Origin: Notamacropus eugenii
Taxonomy: Eukaryota > Chordata > Mammalia > Diprotodontia > Macropodidae
Direction: 5' to 3'
Assembly: GCF_028372415.1 (NCBI RefSeq)
Contig: NC_092879.1
Location: forward strand, 98,514,857 to 98,578,856
DNA: 64,000 nt
Part shown: in pieces, positions 1 to 17,421 of the stretch
How the letters are laid out: each line of letters opens with the position of its first letter
Numbering within the stretch: position 1 is the first letter of the stretch
Position numbers and translations under genes: made by a program
The notes under the pieces: model-generated
What the model was told of the DNA's origin: nothing
Database searches by the model: none
The model's input: the letters and a program-made list of their open reading frames with translations, nothing else

Positions 1-325
1 CTCCCCACTGTGTACCTTTGCAATGGCTGTGCCCCATACCTAGAGTATTCTCTCTCCTCACCTCTGCCTCCTGGCTTCCTTTAAGACTCAGCCCCAATGT
101 GCCCTTCTACAGGAGGACTTTCCTGCCACCTTCCCTTCCTCAAGGCCTTCCCCTTTAACCTCTAACTGCAAAGTCTCAATCTTAAATCTACATAACTATT
201 GGCTTTTTCTCTCCCCCATTAAACTGGGATTTGCTTAAGGACAGGGACTGTGTTTTTGCCTTTCATTGCATCCCCAGGGCTTAGCACAGTGCCAGGCACA
301 GAGGGGGTGCTTACTAGACCTTGTT
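1..325 (+). mobile_element. L2 LINE, 3' end
   Basis: It shows the diagnostic L2 tail: a stretch ending in a purine-rich 'acaggGACTGTG' block, then 'AGCACAGTGCCAGGCACA' and 'GTGCTTACTAGA'. The left end is cut by the window. It lies downstream of RRAGB exon 3, presumably in an intron. Confidence 0.8.
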
Positions 326-367
326 AAGGGTAGATCACACCTCTCAGCTCTTCCATCCTTTCCTTCA

Positions 368-830
368 GAGGGTCATGGATTCAAAAGCTAGAAGGGACCC
401 TGGAGGTGACCTAGTCCAATTCCCCAGTTGTGCTGAGAAGGAAACGGAATCCCTAAGAAGGGAAGGGTCACATGTGGTATTGGAGCTCAGGTCCTCTGCC
501 ACTCAAGCCCGAGATTTGATGAAATCCTCCAGACTACTGATTCCTGCCCTTTCTTACCTTGGTCACTACAGAGCACAGATTGGAGGCACCTCTGACCTCT
601 CTCCCATGCCTCCAACTTTGCCTACATGAAAAAGCAGTGACCCAGTCCTAGTTATTGTTTACCATCCTTGGATAGTGTCAATAGTAGAACTGGTCTCAGA
701 CACTTTGGAGGCCCTCATTTGACAAAGGAGGAAACTGAGGCAGTCAGCATTGAAATGACTTGCCCACGGTTACATAGCTGAGCAGCGTCTGACTCCAAGG
801 TCCCATTCACTAGGCCAACTCCCATCTCCC
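368..830 (-). mobile_element. Two MIR/CORE-SINE fragments
   Basis: Around 375-560 and 690-830 there are two reverse copies with the CORE-SINE phrase AGGAAACTGAGG or a decayed form, followed by 'cttgcccacggttacatagc'-type sequence. Both are degenerate, so they are old. Confidence 0.7.
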
Positions 831-1061
831 TATCATACTAATCTCCCTAAAATACTCCTCTAAGTATGCTGTTGTGTTGTCCACAATTAGCCAGGACCAG
901 TGGCAGGACAGCATCAGGTAGCAGTGGGCAGGACTCTGATCAGTTGTCAAAGATCAAGCCCAGGAGAGCCTCGAGTTGATGGCTCAAAGCAAAAAAATCA
1001 TCAAAGCCTGGAAATTACAAGTACCTACCATGTGCAAAACATATGTTTCTTAAAAGTTTTT

Positions 1062-1330
1062 GGCAGCTAGGTGGCCCAGTGGATAGAGCCCTGGGCCTGG
1101 AGTCAGGAAGACTTCAGTTCAAATCCAACCCCAGATACTTCCTAGCTGTGAGACTCTGGGCAAGTCATGCTGTCTGCCTCAGTTTCTTCAACTGTAAGAC
1201 AGGGGTAACAATCACACCTACCTCCCAGGGTTGTTGTGAGGATAAAATTAGACAACATTTGTAAAGCTCTTAGCATAGTGCCTGAGCAGGGCAGGCGCTT
1301 ACTGAATGCTGGGGTTTCCTTCTTTCTTGC
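1062..1330 (+). mobile_element. MAR1-type marsupial SINE, near full length
   Basis: It begins with the tRNA-derived head GGCAGCTAGGTGGCCCAGTG, has the CORE region 'CAGTTTCTTCAACTG', then the 'CCCAGGGTTGTTGTGAGGAT' block and an L2-like tail. This head is the clearest marsupial marker in the window. The rest of 1331-2810 holds no feature I can support; it is probably intron. Confidence 0.88.
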
Positions 1331-2781
1331 CTTCTGGCCAAGGCTGGATCGTACCGAAATAATAATAACAAACTTGTTGGAAGACCTACGCCTCAGACAA
1401 AAAGCACCAAACTCGCTGAAAACAGAAGGGGAGGGAGAAGACTAGTCTCTAACTCCAACTGGTAATCACAGCACAGGCAGCAGGCTTTGAATCTGGCTCT
1501 TCCTGACTCCTCGGTCAGACCTTTCTCTTACATCAAAGTATCCCTCCCCGTTAAACCGTGCGAGGAGAGAGGCTAAAGGCCACCCAGGGCGAGCCCGGAT
1601 TTGTCTTTCCACTTTCAAGATTCAATCAATGTTTCTGTGACATGTGAATAATATTCTGGGGACTTATGAAGGACTAGAAAGGCCAGGGCACTAGGCCACC
1701 CCCAAAGAATGGTGACTGCCCTAAGTGACAAAGCACCTCTCCACCCCAAGACAGCCACTGGTGGAATGAAAGCAGAGAACGAAAGCAGGAAGAACTCAAG
1801 CAAGGAAGGAAAACAAAGTGATCAAAAGGCTGCCTCGCCAGGAGCTGACAAATGTATCTGCACGGCATCACAGAGTGATGGTTACACAGTAACTAGGTTT
1901 GCCCAAGGACTAGAGTTACTATGACCAAAAAATACCTTTCCAGAGCTTGGTGAATACAAGCTATCCAAGCTAAAACGCAGTGGGGGACAAAGGAACCGTC
2001 CACACTACATTCCTGTCATCAGGCCCACCAGCTCCATTAGAAACTTCTACATAAGTGTCTCAGAGACAGAAAAAGCCAGAACAAGAAATAAAGCCAAAGA
2101 ATGTGAAATAAAGCTGCTCCTGGGGCCCAGAGACGACTCAGGTTGGATCAGATCAGGGTCAGCATGTGGCCTGAAGGCTCCAGGGCCCAGAAGCTCAGGG
2201 TTACCCAACTGAACACCCTAACAGGAGGGAGGGAGGAGGCTGGCTGTAGCCCACAAGTGGATCTGTATATAGGCGAGCAGTTGATGATACCACCGGCCAC
2301 AAACACGTGCAGGTAGCCTAACATGGCTCCCCACCCTAGCCACTCTAAAGCCTAAAGCTACTCTAAAGCCACTCGCTGCTAGTGACAGGTAGTGAGAGCC
2401 TAGCTGTTCTCTAACCACCCACTGATATTCCCCAAAGCAACTACTAACTACTCTTGATTCTCGAAAGTACTGGGCTCTTTATGCCTGACAGTGGGGCCAG
2501 GGCCATAGAAGATTCCACCAAAAGGGTCTATTTCCCAGTGAAGTCAGTCCAACCAACCCTCGAGGCCTGGAAGCTCAGCAGCCTCTGCTGACAAGCCACC
2601 CATCTCCATCCCCCTGCCTTGGCAATTGGGCTACACGGCATCTCCTCCAGTAGGGGCCATTTTCTGCAGCTGTCTGGTTCACTAAGGAAACAGAGCTGCG
2701 CTCTGAAGAAAGAGCCCTCTAAAGACATGTGCCAAAAGTCAAAGGCGTTTCTGGGGGCTGTTTAGGAAAGCTGTGGCTTTA

Positions 2782-8500
<5,719 letters not shown>

Positions 8501-8553
8501 CGGCTACGGCTGGGGAGGCGGCGGCGGCGGCGGTGGCGGCGGCGGCGGCCGGG

Positions 8554-8563
8554 GTCACGTGAG
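8554..8563. promoter_or_regulatory. E-box GTCACGTGAG (CLEAR-like)
   Basis: A CACGTG core flanked by GT on one side, within the CpG island. It starts exactly 40 bp before the second copy. This is the binding class of USF, MYC/MAX and the MiT/TFE factors (TFEB, TFE3, MITF). Confidence 0.55.
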
Positions 8564-8593
8564 GAGCAGGCGGGGACCCCCCCCGGGGGGCCC

Positions 8594-8603
8594 GTCACGT
8601 GAC
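8594..8603. promoter_or_regulatory. Palindromic E-box GTCACGTGAC (CLEAR consensus)
   Basis: A perfect ten-base palindrome matching the consensus bound by TFEB/TFE3 in lysosomal and mTORC1-pathway promoters. It lies in the CpG island assigned to RRAGB. Occupancy is inferred, not shown. Confidence 0.6.
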
Positions 8604-9204
8604 CGGGGCCCCGGAACACCGTACCATAGAGTGTGCATGGGGAAGGCCAGAGTGTCGCCGTCGGCCTCGCTATCCCCATCGCCGACACAGTCGCCGCCTC
8701 CGCCTCCGCCTCCTTCTTCTCCGCCTCCTCCTGGTCCGCCTCCGCTGCTGCCGCTGCCATCGATCCCTTCCCGCAGCAGCAGCAGGCCGCAGCCCCCGGA
8801 TGCCGTGCTGGGGCCCCCGGGGCCCGTGCCCCCCGTGGCCGCGCTCTCCGTGGCCTCGGTGGTGCTGGGCGCCGTGGTGGTGCTGGGCGCGGTGTCGCCG
8901 CTGCAGTCCGCGCTGTCCCCGCCGCCGCCGCCGGCCTCCTCGGCGCTCAGCTCGGGGGCCGCGGGTTGGCCCTTAAGGTAGCGGCGGCTCCGCGCTGCCT
9001 CGGCCAGCCCCGCCCCCATGGCCCCGGTGGCGGCGCGGGCGGCGCTGCTGCGGCTGCGGCTGGGGCTCCGGCGGCGGCTGCTGCTGCTGCCGCCGCTGCT
9101 CGTGCTTCCCCCGCCGCCGCAGCTGCTGCTGCCGCTGCTCCTTCCCGGGCCGCCGCCCCGGCCGCGCCCGCTCGCAGCGGAGGCTGCTGCGGAGGCGGAG
9201 GCGG

Positions 9205-9207
<3 letters not shown>

Positions 9208-9267
<60 letters not shown>
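9208..9267 (+). repeat. Perfect (CTG)20 triplet run, (CAG)20 on the minus strand
   Basis: Sixty bases of uninterrupted CTG inside the CpG island, flanked by GGAGGC and CGG-type triplets. It reads as poly-Ala, poly-Leu or poly-Cys on plus and as poly-Gln, poly-Ser or poly-Ala on minus. The minus-strand poly-Gln frame meets a stop near 8976. It is upstream of the likely RRAGB start and therefore probably non-coding. Confidence 0.95.
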
Positions 9268-9268
<1 letters not shown>

Positions 9269-10094
9269 GGAGGCTGCAGTCCCCGAAGGCGCCGCCGCCG
9301 CCGCCGCCGCCTCCGCCTCCTCCCGCCGCCGCCGCCGCCGCCGCCGCTGCTGCTGCGGCCGCGCCGAGGCCCTAAGGACTACCGCCAGCGGCCGCCATGC
9401 CTGCCATGGCTGCCGCCGCCGGGACTCCCGCCCGATGGCCCCACCCGATGGCTGCCTCCTGCCTCCCGCCCGACGGCGGCGGCGGCGGCGACCCCGGGTA
9501 GGCGCGGCCCCGGCCGGGTAGGCGCGCGATGCACCTGCCTTGGCCCCTTTCGGCGCTTGATTGTTCAGCCTTGGCACTCCGTGACCTTTGTCCTTCGGCC
9601 GGAAAGACGCGCGCGGCCCGGGAGCGTGCCAGTGCCAGTGCCCGTGCCAGCGTGGCCCCCCTCCGCCGCCCACCCACCCCACCAGCAGCACCCCCTGCGC
9701 GCCTGGCCGCTGGGGACCCGGACTGCGGCGGGCGGCGGGCGGCGGGCGGGCCGCCTGGCAGCCCCGCCTGCAGGCGGGCGAGAAGAGGGAGGCGCGGCTC
9801 CTCGCCCCCAGCCGGGCACGCTGCCGCCTCCAGATCCGGGGCTCTCTGCGCTAGACCCGATCAGGCTGCCAAGCGGGCCACCTGCCCTCCAACTTCTCCT
9901 CCCCCCAGTGACGACCAAAGAACATGCAGGCGCACTGCCCATCTGGCACCATCTCCACACACTGGAGCTAGCCTCAAGGGCCCCCAGGGGGCCGTGCCCG
10001 AGTGCCAAGGGCTGCCTCCCCCAAAGCCACCTAATCCTCGTGAGGGCTGTTGGTTAGATCAGATGGTTCCCGGGGGGCCTGGGATGTGGTCACC

Positions 10095-10860
10095 CAATCA
10101 CAGCTCGAAGGAACCTCGGAAGCCACCTAGTTCAACCTCTCGATTACACACAGGAAGAAACTGAGGTACCTCGAGGTTAATTATCCAAGGTCACTTAGAG
10201 GATAGGAATGGGCCCTGGCTCCTCCAGCCCACTCGGGCCCTCCACACTGGTTGTTGCTTGGCCTCTCTTCCGTTGGAGCGGGGCGCCATTATAGTTTGCA
10301 AATCATTTACAAATACATTCCACATCACTGTCATGTGATCCTCCCAACAATCTGGTTTGGCAAATGTTATCCCCATTTTGCAAATGAGCACCCTTGGGGC
10401 GCAAATGCTTAATGCAAATGGCTAATCTGCGGCTGAACCTAAAGCTCTTTCCCCTCCACTGGCGGAGGTCTATAGCACTCTGCTGCCTTCCCGCTGGCCC
10501 CCAGAATCCTTCACCTACAACTCCCATTTATGAAGAAAAAGCCCCAGGAGTTGGCCCTGCAAATGCTCCATGCTTTTGCCCCACTCTCATTAAAGGTGGT
10601 CCATTATCAATCAGGACCCTGGGTATGAAGTTGTGGCACATACACACACTACCGCACTAAATGCCTCTTTGTTTCTGTCTCTAGTATGATGTTTACCATA
10701 TAGTCTTGTAGTCACCCGTTAGCATAGGCAAGCACTGAATGTGGGCCAGATGTCCTCACATTCCTAGCTCATAATCCTGCACCTATGCTTGTGAGCCTCA
10801 AAATGTCCTCATCTGTAAAATGAGAGTTGGATGATACCACTAAAGTCTACAATCCTCCCT
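10095..10860. mobile_element. Cluster of decayed MIR copies
   Basis: There are reverse fragments at about 10100-10230 (with AGGAAGAAACTGAGG) and 10290-10440 (with 'ATCCCCATTTTGCAAATGAG'), and a forward fragment at 10740-10860 with 'TCATCTGTAAAATGAG'. They are upstream of the CpG island and no exon was found among them. Confidence 0.65.
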
Positions 10861-11164
10861 TCTACAACTACAATTGTACTTGTAGTTTCCTTGAGGAAAG
10901 AGGCTGAGTCTTATCTGAATTTTGTTTCCCACCAAAGTCCAATGTCATTGCCTTATCCTGATATGGAAAGGAGCCTGGGTTCTCAAAGGACCTAATTCAT
11001 CTGTGAAATCTAAGGTCTGCTAGGTACTACTAAGCTGGAAACATTTTGAGTAAGGGTCCAAGGGTGATGCCTTCTTCAGCCCTGGTCACTCTTCAAGAGC
11101 CCCTACTAGAAAAATAAAAAAACAAAACCCAGGAGAGGTTGCCTGCTGGTTCAGCACACTGACA

Positions 11165-11720
11165 ACCCTGCAAGCAATTTAACGACCTCATACTCTGTGC
11201 AATGCCCTGTGCTAGGCACTAAAAATAAAGATAAAACAAAGACTAGCCCTGTCCTCAAGGGGCTTCCATGCGCTCTGGGGAGAGCAAAACTAAGTGCTAA
11301 ATAGATATAAAGTAATCTTAAGACAGAGACGAGCTAATAAATGGGGAGGGTCAGAGGGATGAAGAGCCTCCTAAAGGAGGTGGCCCCTGAGATATACTTG
11401 AAGGAAGCCCACGTGTTCCAGCAGTGCAGGATGACAAGGCACAGAGGCAGAGATAGGCGACAGGAAGGAAAACCAAGGCACAGTATACAAACCTAAGGGG
11501 AAGAGAGTTCCTAAGGAGGGGAGATGGTAGGCAGTGTCAAAAGGTACAGAGAGCTTAATTAGCCCCAAAAAGGTGACATTTCACATTGACCAGATCATTG
11601 GTAACCTTGGAGAAAGCAGTCTGGGTAGAGGGGTAGGTTTGGAAGGTTGCTGCAGGAGAAAAAGCAGTTAGGAGGACTAGGGAGAGCCTTCAACAGGTGG
11701 AGAAGACTGAAAATAAGGGA
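11165..11720 (-). mobile_element. L2 LINE, reverse 3' region
   Basis: It reads 'GCCCTGTGCTAGGCACT', 'CCTGTCCTCAAGGGGCTTCC', then the 'cctaaaggaggtggcccctga' and 'tgaaggaag' blocks, which is the reverse complement of an L2 tail. Confidence 0.7.
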
Positions 11721-12009
11721 GGGAGGGAGGCCATGACACCTCGAGGAGACAGGAAGAGGGCCCAGACAGGATCAAGGTCCCAGATCAAAAGGCTGACTTA
11801 GGAAAGCTGAAGGCCGGCCCTTCCTCTGAGACTAAAGGAAAAGGGGAAGGGGGAGCTGAGGTTTGTACTGAGAGAAGAGGCTGGGGAAAGGATGGGACAA
11901 GGCCTTTGGGCTGGGGAGGGTGAGGGGGAGCTGTGGTTGGGGTGACTAGAGAGGAGAAAGGCTTTGGGGATCGGGCTGCAGAGTGGAACGAGAAGCAGCG
12001 TTCCTGTGT

Positions 12010-12185
12010 CTAGCTCTCCCCCTCTTCCTTCTCCCCTCTCACTCATTCTGCCTTCCTATTCTCCTTCCTCACTCTGCTTCCTCCAACCCCTTTTGATCTC
12101 TCCCTCTTCCCCCTCTCGCTCTCCCCCTTCCCCTCTCACTCTGCTCCTTCCTCCCCTCTCTAACTCCCTCCTGTTCTCTAATTCT
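12010..12185 (+). repeat. Polypyrimidine low-complexity tract
   Basis: About 175 bases of mostly C and T (CTCCTTCC-type units), following a purine-rich stretch at 11670-11960. No period is obvious. Confidence 0.75.
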
Positions 12186-12499
12186 GGAAAAGTGAAGGCT
12201 GAGTGAGAGGTGAAGGGACGGAATCTGTAAACTGAGGGCATGGGGAATGGGGAGGCAAGTGCCAAGGACTAGTTTATCAGATCCCAGAGTGCCAGAGTCA
12301 GAAGGCCCCTGAAGCTAGAAAGAGTCTTATTTTAGTACATCTGAGACTAGTAAAACTCATTCTTACCATCCCTAAGTATTAGTAACCTTTTTGAACTCAT
12401 TACCATCAAGAGGCAGAACAAGATAGAGACACAAATAGATCCCATGAAGACTTAGATAAATTCATGTTGAATGAGTTTTCCCAGAGCCCCAAAGCATCT

Positions 12500-12930
12500 A
12501 AGACTTTAGGGGGAGCCTTAAAGAGCCCCACGTCCAACTTCATTTGGGAGATGAAGAAATGAAGACGAGAATAATGAAGTGACTTGTCTAAGATACCACA
12601 ACTAATAACCAATGGAGCCAGAATTCAAACCAAGATCTTTTGACTCTAGACCTGGTGCTATTTCCATTCTACCAGGATTGGAGGGAGAAATCTGGTCTAT
12701 GAGGCAGCTGGGTGACACCTAAAGGGCAGGACATGAATCCAGCCCTAGACACTTACTAGCTCTGTAACCCTGGACAAGTCACTTAACTGTTTGCCTCAGT
12801 TTCCCCAATTGTAAAACAGAGCTAATAATACACCTACTTCACAGGGTTGTCATGAGGATCAAATGAGTGAACACATATAAAGTGCTTTGCAAACCTCAGC
12901 TATATAAATACTATCTATTATTAGCTGTGA
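12500..12930. mobile_element. Reverse MIR fragment followed by forward MAR1-type SINE
   Basis: Bases 12500-12670 are a reverse CORE-SINE remnant. Bases 12695-12930 are a forward copy with a damaged head (GAGGCAGCTGGGTGAC), then 'TGCCTCAGTTTCCCCAATTG' and 'CACAGGGTTGTCATGAGGAT'. Confidence 0.75.
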
Positions 12931-13292
12931 AGTGACATAAGGGAGGATAAGCATGACCTTGCTTACCAATCAGAGCCCAATGATCCTGGGACCCTGGGCT
13001 GAGAGAGGGCAGCCTTTCTTGTGATTTGATGCTGTATTATTATGTTACAGAGTTTAAGCTTAGGTACATATAGGGATCACTCTTCCTCCCCCTGAACAGA
13101 AAGACTTGGGGGATTAGTGACAAGTGCTAGAAACTGTGGTACATAGTTGATAGCCCTGGGTGATTCTGATCTCCCACCCAGATACTTTCCAGAGCTCAGT
13201 TTGGAACAACTGGGGGTTGGGAGCAGGGAAGGAAAGCAGCTTTGAAGAAATGGAACAGCATTCCTTGGGTAGACAAGACGATGGCTCCTTAC

Positions 13293-13358
13293 CCCATGTC
13301 AGTATTTATGGTCACCAGCTTCAAATATAGAGTTTGTGGTGAGGAGACTCTCGGAATT
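13293..13358 (-). other. Candidate 66-nt coding exon, unidentified
   Basis: On the minus strand a very good acceptor (CTCTCCCTTGTTTTCTAG) is followed by 66 nt and a GTAAGG donor. Only one frame is open, entered and left in phase 2, encoding IPRVSSPQTLYLKLVTINTD plus two more residues. The phase fits the candidate exon at 17422-17523, which is also 2-2. I do not recognise the peptide. A chance match to splice signals is possible. Confidence 0.3.
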
Positions 13359-13719
13359 CTAGAAAACAAGGGAGAGCCTGGTCCTGGACAAAGCTAAAAT
13401 GAACCATGGTGAAAAGAAGAGGCCTCAGTGACAGGAAGTCCCTGCCCTGAGGCTCAGGAGACCCTCAATGCCTCCCCCCCCACCCAGATCAGGAGAGGTC
13501 TTGAGGCTTTTTCCCTTGGTGGCCAACACTCCCAATGACAGAACAAGGTTTGTTTCAGCAGAGAGGGCATTTTGGCACAACTAGCCAGTGTTCAGGGAGC
13601 TGCTAGGAGAGCCTCTACTGGAAGGAGCCAGTCAGAGCAGACAAAACTCAGAAATAACACTTGCTGTGGCTTTCTGGGAGTGACAGAAAACTCAAGAAGC
13701 TGAAAAGATGCTTGTTAGG

Positions 13720-14500
13720 GAGCATCCCCCAGACTCCACACCCCAAAGTCATCCTGGGCTTCTTGATCAAGCTCTACCCCCACCCCACATGGCTGTGGTC
13801 AAAGCCTGTTGATTTCACCTCTGAAACATCTCTCAAACATGCCCCCTTCTCTGGGCTGACCCCTCATGCCTATATTGCTGCAACAGCTGCTGGTGGGTCT
13901 GCCCACCTCCTGTCTCTCCCAACTGCAGTCTATCCTCCACTCAGCTATCAAAGGGATCTTCCTAAAGCACAGGTCTGATCAAGTGTCTTCCCCCCCTTTT
14001 CCCCCCCACTCCCTAAACTGCAGTGGCTCCCTATGGCCCCCACAGTCAAAAACAAAATACTCTTGTTTGGCATTCGAAGCCTTTCATAACTTAGTCATCT
14101 CCTCCCTTTCCAGTATTCTTACACCTCACTCCCAGACACATTCTCCTCCTTTTCCATCCACTGACTGGCTGTTCCACAAACAAGACCCTCCATCTCTGGC
14201 TTCCCCTCAGGCCTGGAATACATTCCCCATTCCTCCCACTGACCTCCTTGACTTCCTTTAAGTCGAAACTGAAATTCCACTTTCTCTAGAAACTCCCTTC
14301 ATTGCAGGGCCTCTTCTCAGCTGAGTACTGCCAGTTTAGCCTGTCTAGGGCCTATTTGGGCTGATTTGTTTGAATATTGTCTGCCCCATTAGACTGAGAG
14401 CAGGCATTGCCTTCCGCCTTTCTGTGTACCTCTAGCCCTTAGCACAAGGTCTGACACATAGTAGACTCTTAATCAACACTTCTTGACTTCTTGACAACCA
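13720..14500 (+). mobile_element. L2 LINE, 3' part of ORF2 to tail
   Basis: It contains the L2 order: 'TGCTGCAACAGCTGCTGGTG', 'AAGCACAGGTCTGATCAAGT', 'CAGTGGCTCCCTATGGCCCC', 'GAAGCCTTTCATAAC', 'CAGGCCTGGAATACATT', then the tail with 'AGCACAAGGTCTGACACATA'. Confidence 0.85.
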
Positions 14501-14590
14501 AAGTCATCTGCTCGGAACGACTGTAAGAGAGAAATCCTCACACTGAGGATTGTAGGGGATCCTAGGGTTTACAAAGACTTAAAAGCTTAC

Positions 14591-14720
14591 TTTCCTCCTT
14601 CCATATCCAAGCAGTTCCCAAGGCCTGTCGGTCTGCTTCTGTAGTGAAGTAGAGTACAACACAAGCAATGGCCAGCAGCATCAGAAAAAGGCTCTTCTTG
14701 TAACAAACCAAATACTGCCC
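14591..14720 (-). other. Candidate 130-nt exon with a membrane segment, unidentified
   Basis: On the minus strand an acceptor CCTAAAG and a good GTAAGC donor bracket an open frame. It reads KGQYLVCYKKSLFLMLLAIA and continues CVVLYFTTEADRQALG to WIWKEE. The middle is a convincing 17-18 residue hydrophobic span preceded by Lys-Lys, as in a type II membrane anchor. The frame is also open upstream to an ATG near 14810 and downstream to a stop at 14562. It could thus be a first exon, an internal exon or chance. I do not recognise a family. Confidence 0.28.
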
Positions 14721-15169
14721 CTTTAGGCAGAGTGTTGAGAGCCCCAAAGGTGGGCCCCGCCCCAGCAGTTCTGAACCGATCCCATCTGCACTCTGTTGCA
14801 GATGCCACATCAGGCAAGGACACTGACCCAGAGAAGGCTAAGAGGGCTGGGGAGGAGAGCTGCCCGTATGGAGCTGAAGGACCAGGCTGTCACCACCATG
14901 ATGGATCAGGCTAGTTCTTCATGGTCCCATGGAGGCCACGAGAAGGGGGGTCTTGTGGGAATGTCCAGGGCACTGTTGTCGGACAGGTTTAGACCAGCTG
15001 GTGTCCAAAGCCCCCTTCCAAGTCTCCCATTGGCTGCTCCAGATTACATTTAGGAAGGGCAGAGCACGACAAACACTGGGGGAGATGGGAGGCTTCAGCA
15101 AGGCATCACGCCCACACTGCTGGAGCCCACAGGCTCCCAGAGGATAGAATATATACACAAATAACTCTA

Positions 15170-15560
15170 TTGCAAGCTAATACATTATGACTGCATAAGA
15201 CAGCTGCAAAGTAAGGGATAGATGAGGTCAGGGAGGGGCTGGCTGCTGCTGATTGGGGGGTCGGGGAAGCCTTCCTAAAGGAGATGACATTTGAGCTAGG
15301 TCTTAAAGGTTGCGCAGAGTTGCAAAATGCAGAAATGGGGGCGGGGGGGGGGAGGCCATTTCTGGGGCAGAGGCCCTGAGCAAAGACCAGGAGCCAGGAC
15401 AATGGATGGAGCCTAGTAAATCATACAGTTTAATGTATGCAGAGTAGCACATATGGAGGCCAGCAAGGTAAGATAAGCCTGGAAAATTAGGATGGTACCA
15501 AACTGTGGAAGGCCTTGAATGCCAGAATAAGGGGCCTCCCCAAACCACTGCAGGCTTTTG
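15170..15560 (-). mobile_element. L2 LINE, reverse fragment
   Basis: 'CTTCCTAAAGGAGATGACAT', 'TTGAGCTAGGTCTTAAAGG' and 'GGAAGGCCTTGAATGCC' are the reverse complement of L2 3' sequence. It contains a G run near 15340. Confidence 0.75.
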
Positions 15561-15599
15561 AGCAAACTTTGTGCCACTGTCTTGGCCTTGACCAAGGCT

Positions 15600-17045
15600 C
15601 ATGCATTGTAGTGACCCTTCTCACTGTCTACCTGCACAGATGATCCCATTCCCTCTCACTTCCTCCAGCAGGTTGCCTCTCTATCATCCCCATCTCTCAT
15701 TTATCTTCAGTCATTCCCTGGCTCCTGGCTGCTTCCTACTACCTATAATATGCCCATGGCTCCCCTATCCTCAATGCCCCTTCACTTGGTCCTTCCATCC
15801 CTGGTAACTATTTCTCCTCTGCCCTTTGTAGCCAGACTCCTTGGAAAGGCCAGAGTCTGCCTTAGGTGCCTCCAAAAGTGAGTGAAAACTCTCTTTTTAG
15901 CCCCTCCTGATCTAGCTTCCAACCTCATCATTCCACTGAAACTGCTCTCCTTGATTTCTTAGTTGCCAAAACCAATGGCCTTTTTCAATTCTCATTCTCC
16001 CTGGCCTCCCTCCCTCTCTGCAGCCTTTGACCCCAGTGGTCACTCTCTCCTCTTTGATATTCTCTTTCCTCTAGGTTTTTGGAATACTCCTCCCTCCCTC
16101 AGTTTTCTTCCTCCCTCTCTGATGGCTCCTCCTCCGGATCACACCCCTCCCTCCTGGCCCCCCTCCTCCCTCTCTGATGGCTCCTCCTCAGTCTCCTTGG
16201 CTGGCTCCTCTTCCCCATCACCCCCTCTAACCACAGGTGTCCCTCAGGGCTCTGGCCCAGGCCCTCTTCCCTTCTCCCTGTGGACTGTTTGGCTTGGTAA
16301 TCTCAGCTTCTATGGATTCGACTTTCACCTCTATGAAAACGACTCTCACACCTGCCCATCTCTGCCAGCCTCCTGTCTTGCATCTCCAGCTGCCTATCAG
16401 ATGTGTCAGAAGCAGACGTTAGACCTCTGAACTCATCCTCCTGCCCCTCCCCTCCTCTCAGGTACCAAGTCTCCCAATTTCCATTCCATCCTTGATCTTT
16501 CACTCTGTCTCACCCTCCACATCCAATCTGTGGTCAAGTCCTGTGCCTAACATCTCGCATGCACCCCCCCTACTCTCCCCTGACAATGCCCTGCCTCTAG
16601 TGCAGACCCTCATCACTGACACCTGGGCTGTGACACTGTGACACTGGCACTAGCTGCGGGGGGCGGGGGGGAGTCTCTTCTCACCCTAGTCTATCCTTTA
16701 CTTAGCCACCAAGGCCCAGGCCTAACGTTCCAGTCTTTTTCCTGGCTGCCTCCCATACCTGAGATGTTGCCTCGCTTCACCTCTGCCTCATGACTTCCTT
16801 CAGCTCTCCATTAAAATGTCACTGTCTGCACAAAACCTTTCCCAATGGATGTGCCTTGTCGCCGGTGCCTTCCCTCTGAGGCTCTCTCCAATCTCTCCTA
16901 TCTGTCCATAGCTTGTCTGTCTATGGCTATTTGTGTGGTCTCTTCCCATTAGACTGGGAGCTCCTTGAGGGCCGGGGCTGACTGATACATTTACTTTAAT
17001 ACTCCCAGCATGATTTCACGATGTTGGTGCTTCCTTCACTTCTAC
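15600..17045 (+). mobile_element. Long L2 LINE fragment (reverse transcriptase 3' half to tail)
   Basis: About 1.4 kb in forward orientation: the 'GCCAAAACCAATGGCCTTTT' block, 'GGTGTCCCTCAGGGCTCTGG' (the reverse transcriptase GVPQGS motif), a decayed 'CACCTCTATG' segment, and the tail ending near 17045 with 'GGGAGCTCCTTGAGGGC'. Many breaks, so not active. Confidence 0.88.
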
Positions 17046-17124
17046 AGACCATAATCCCTTGGAGCCTTAGATGCCCTTTGGAAGTTGCTGGGGCTGAATG
17101 AAACCTTGCTGCCTTATAGCAGCC

Positions 17125-17330
17125 CATAATAATAGCTCACATTTATATAACATTTCCCAAAGGTCATCGCATTTGATCCTCACAACAATTCTAGGAGGTG
17201 AGTGCTTTTACAAATCCCATCTTACAGATCAAGAAACTGAGGCAAACAATGATCAAGTGACTTGACAAAGGTCACCCTGCTAGGACATCTGCCTGATGCC
17301 AGGCCAGCATCCTATCCACCAGAGCTAGTA
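17125..17330 (-). mobile_element. MIR-type SINE, reverse
   Basis: 'TTTGATCCTCACAACAATTC', 'CAAGAAACTGAGGCAAAC' and 'CTATCCACC' mark a reverse CORE-SINE with most of its length preserved. Confidence 0.8.
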
Positions 17331-17421
17331 CCAATAGCCCTCCCACTGCCTCCTCCCATCTAAGGCAGCTCCATCTGACAGAGATAGAACCTGGAGAAGC
17401 AGGTGAGAGCACTGGACCTAC

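Noticed and set aside
9018-9521. Plus-strand frame starting MAPVAARAALLRLRLGLRRR with a leucine-rich, signal-like start
   Set aside because: The start context is good, but the body is triplet-repeat translation (20 Ala from CTG) with no conserved domain. It is kept only as a hint of possible divergent transcription.
12967-12998. Possible 32-nt minus-strand micro-exon with donor GTAAGC
   Set aside because: It has acceptable splice signals and would fit the phase of 13293-13358, but it is too short to trust without transcript data.
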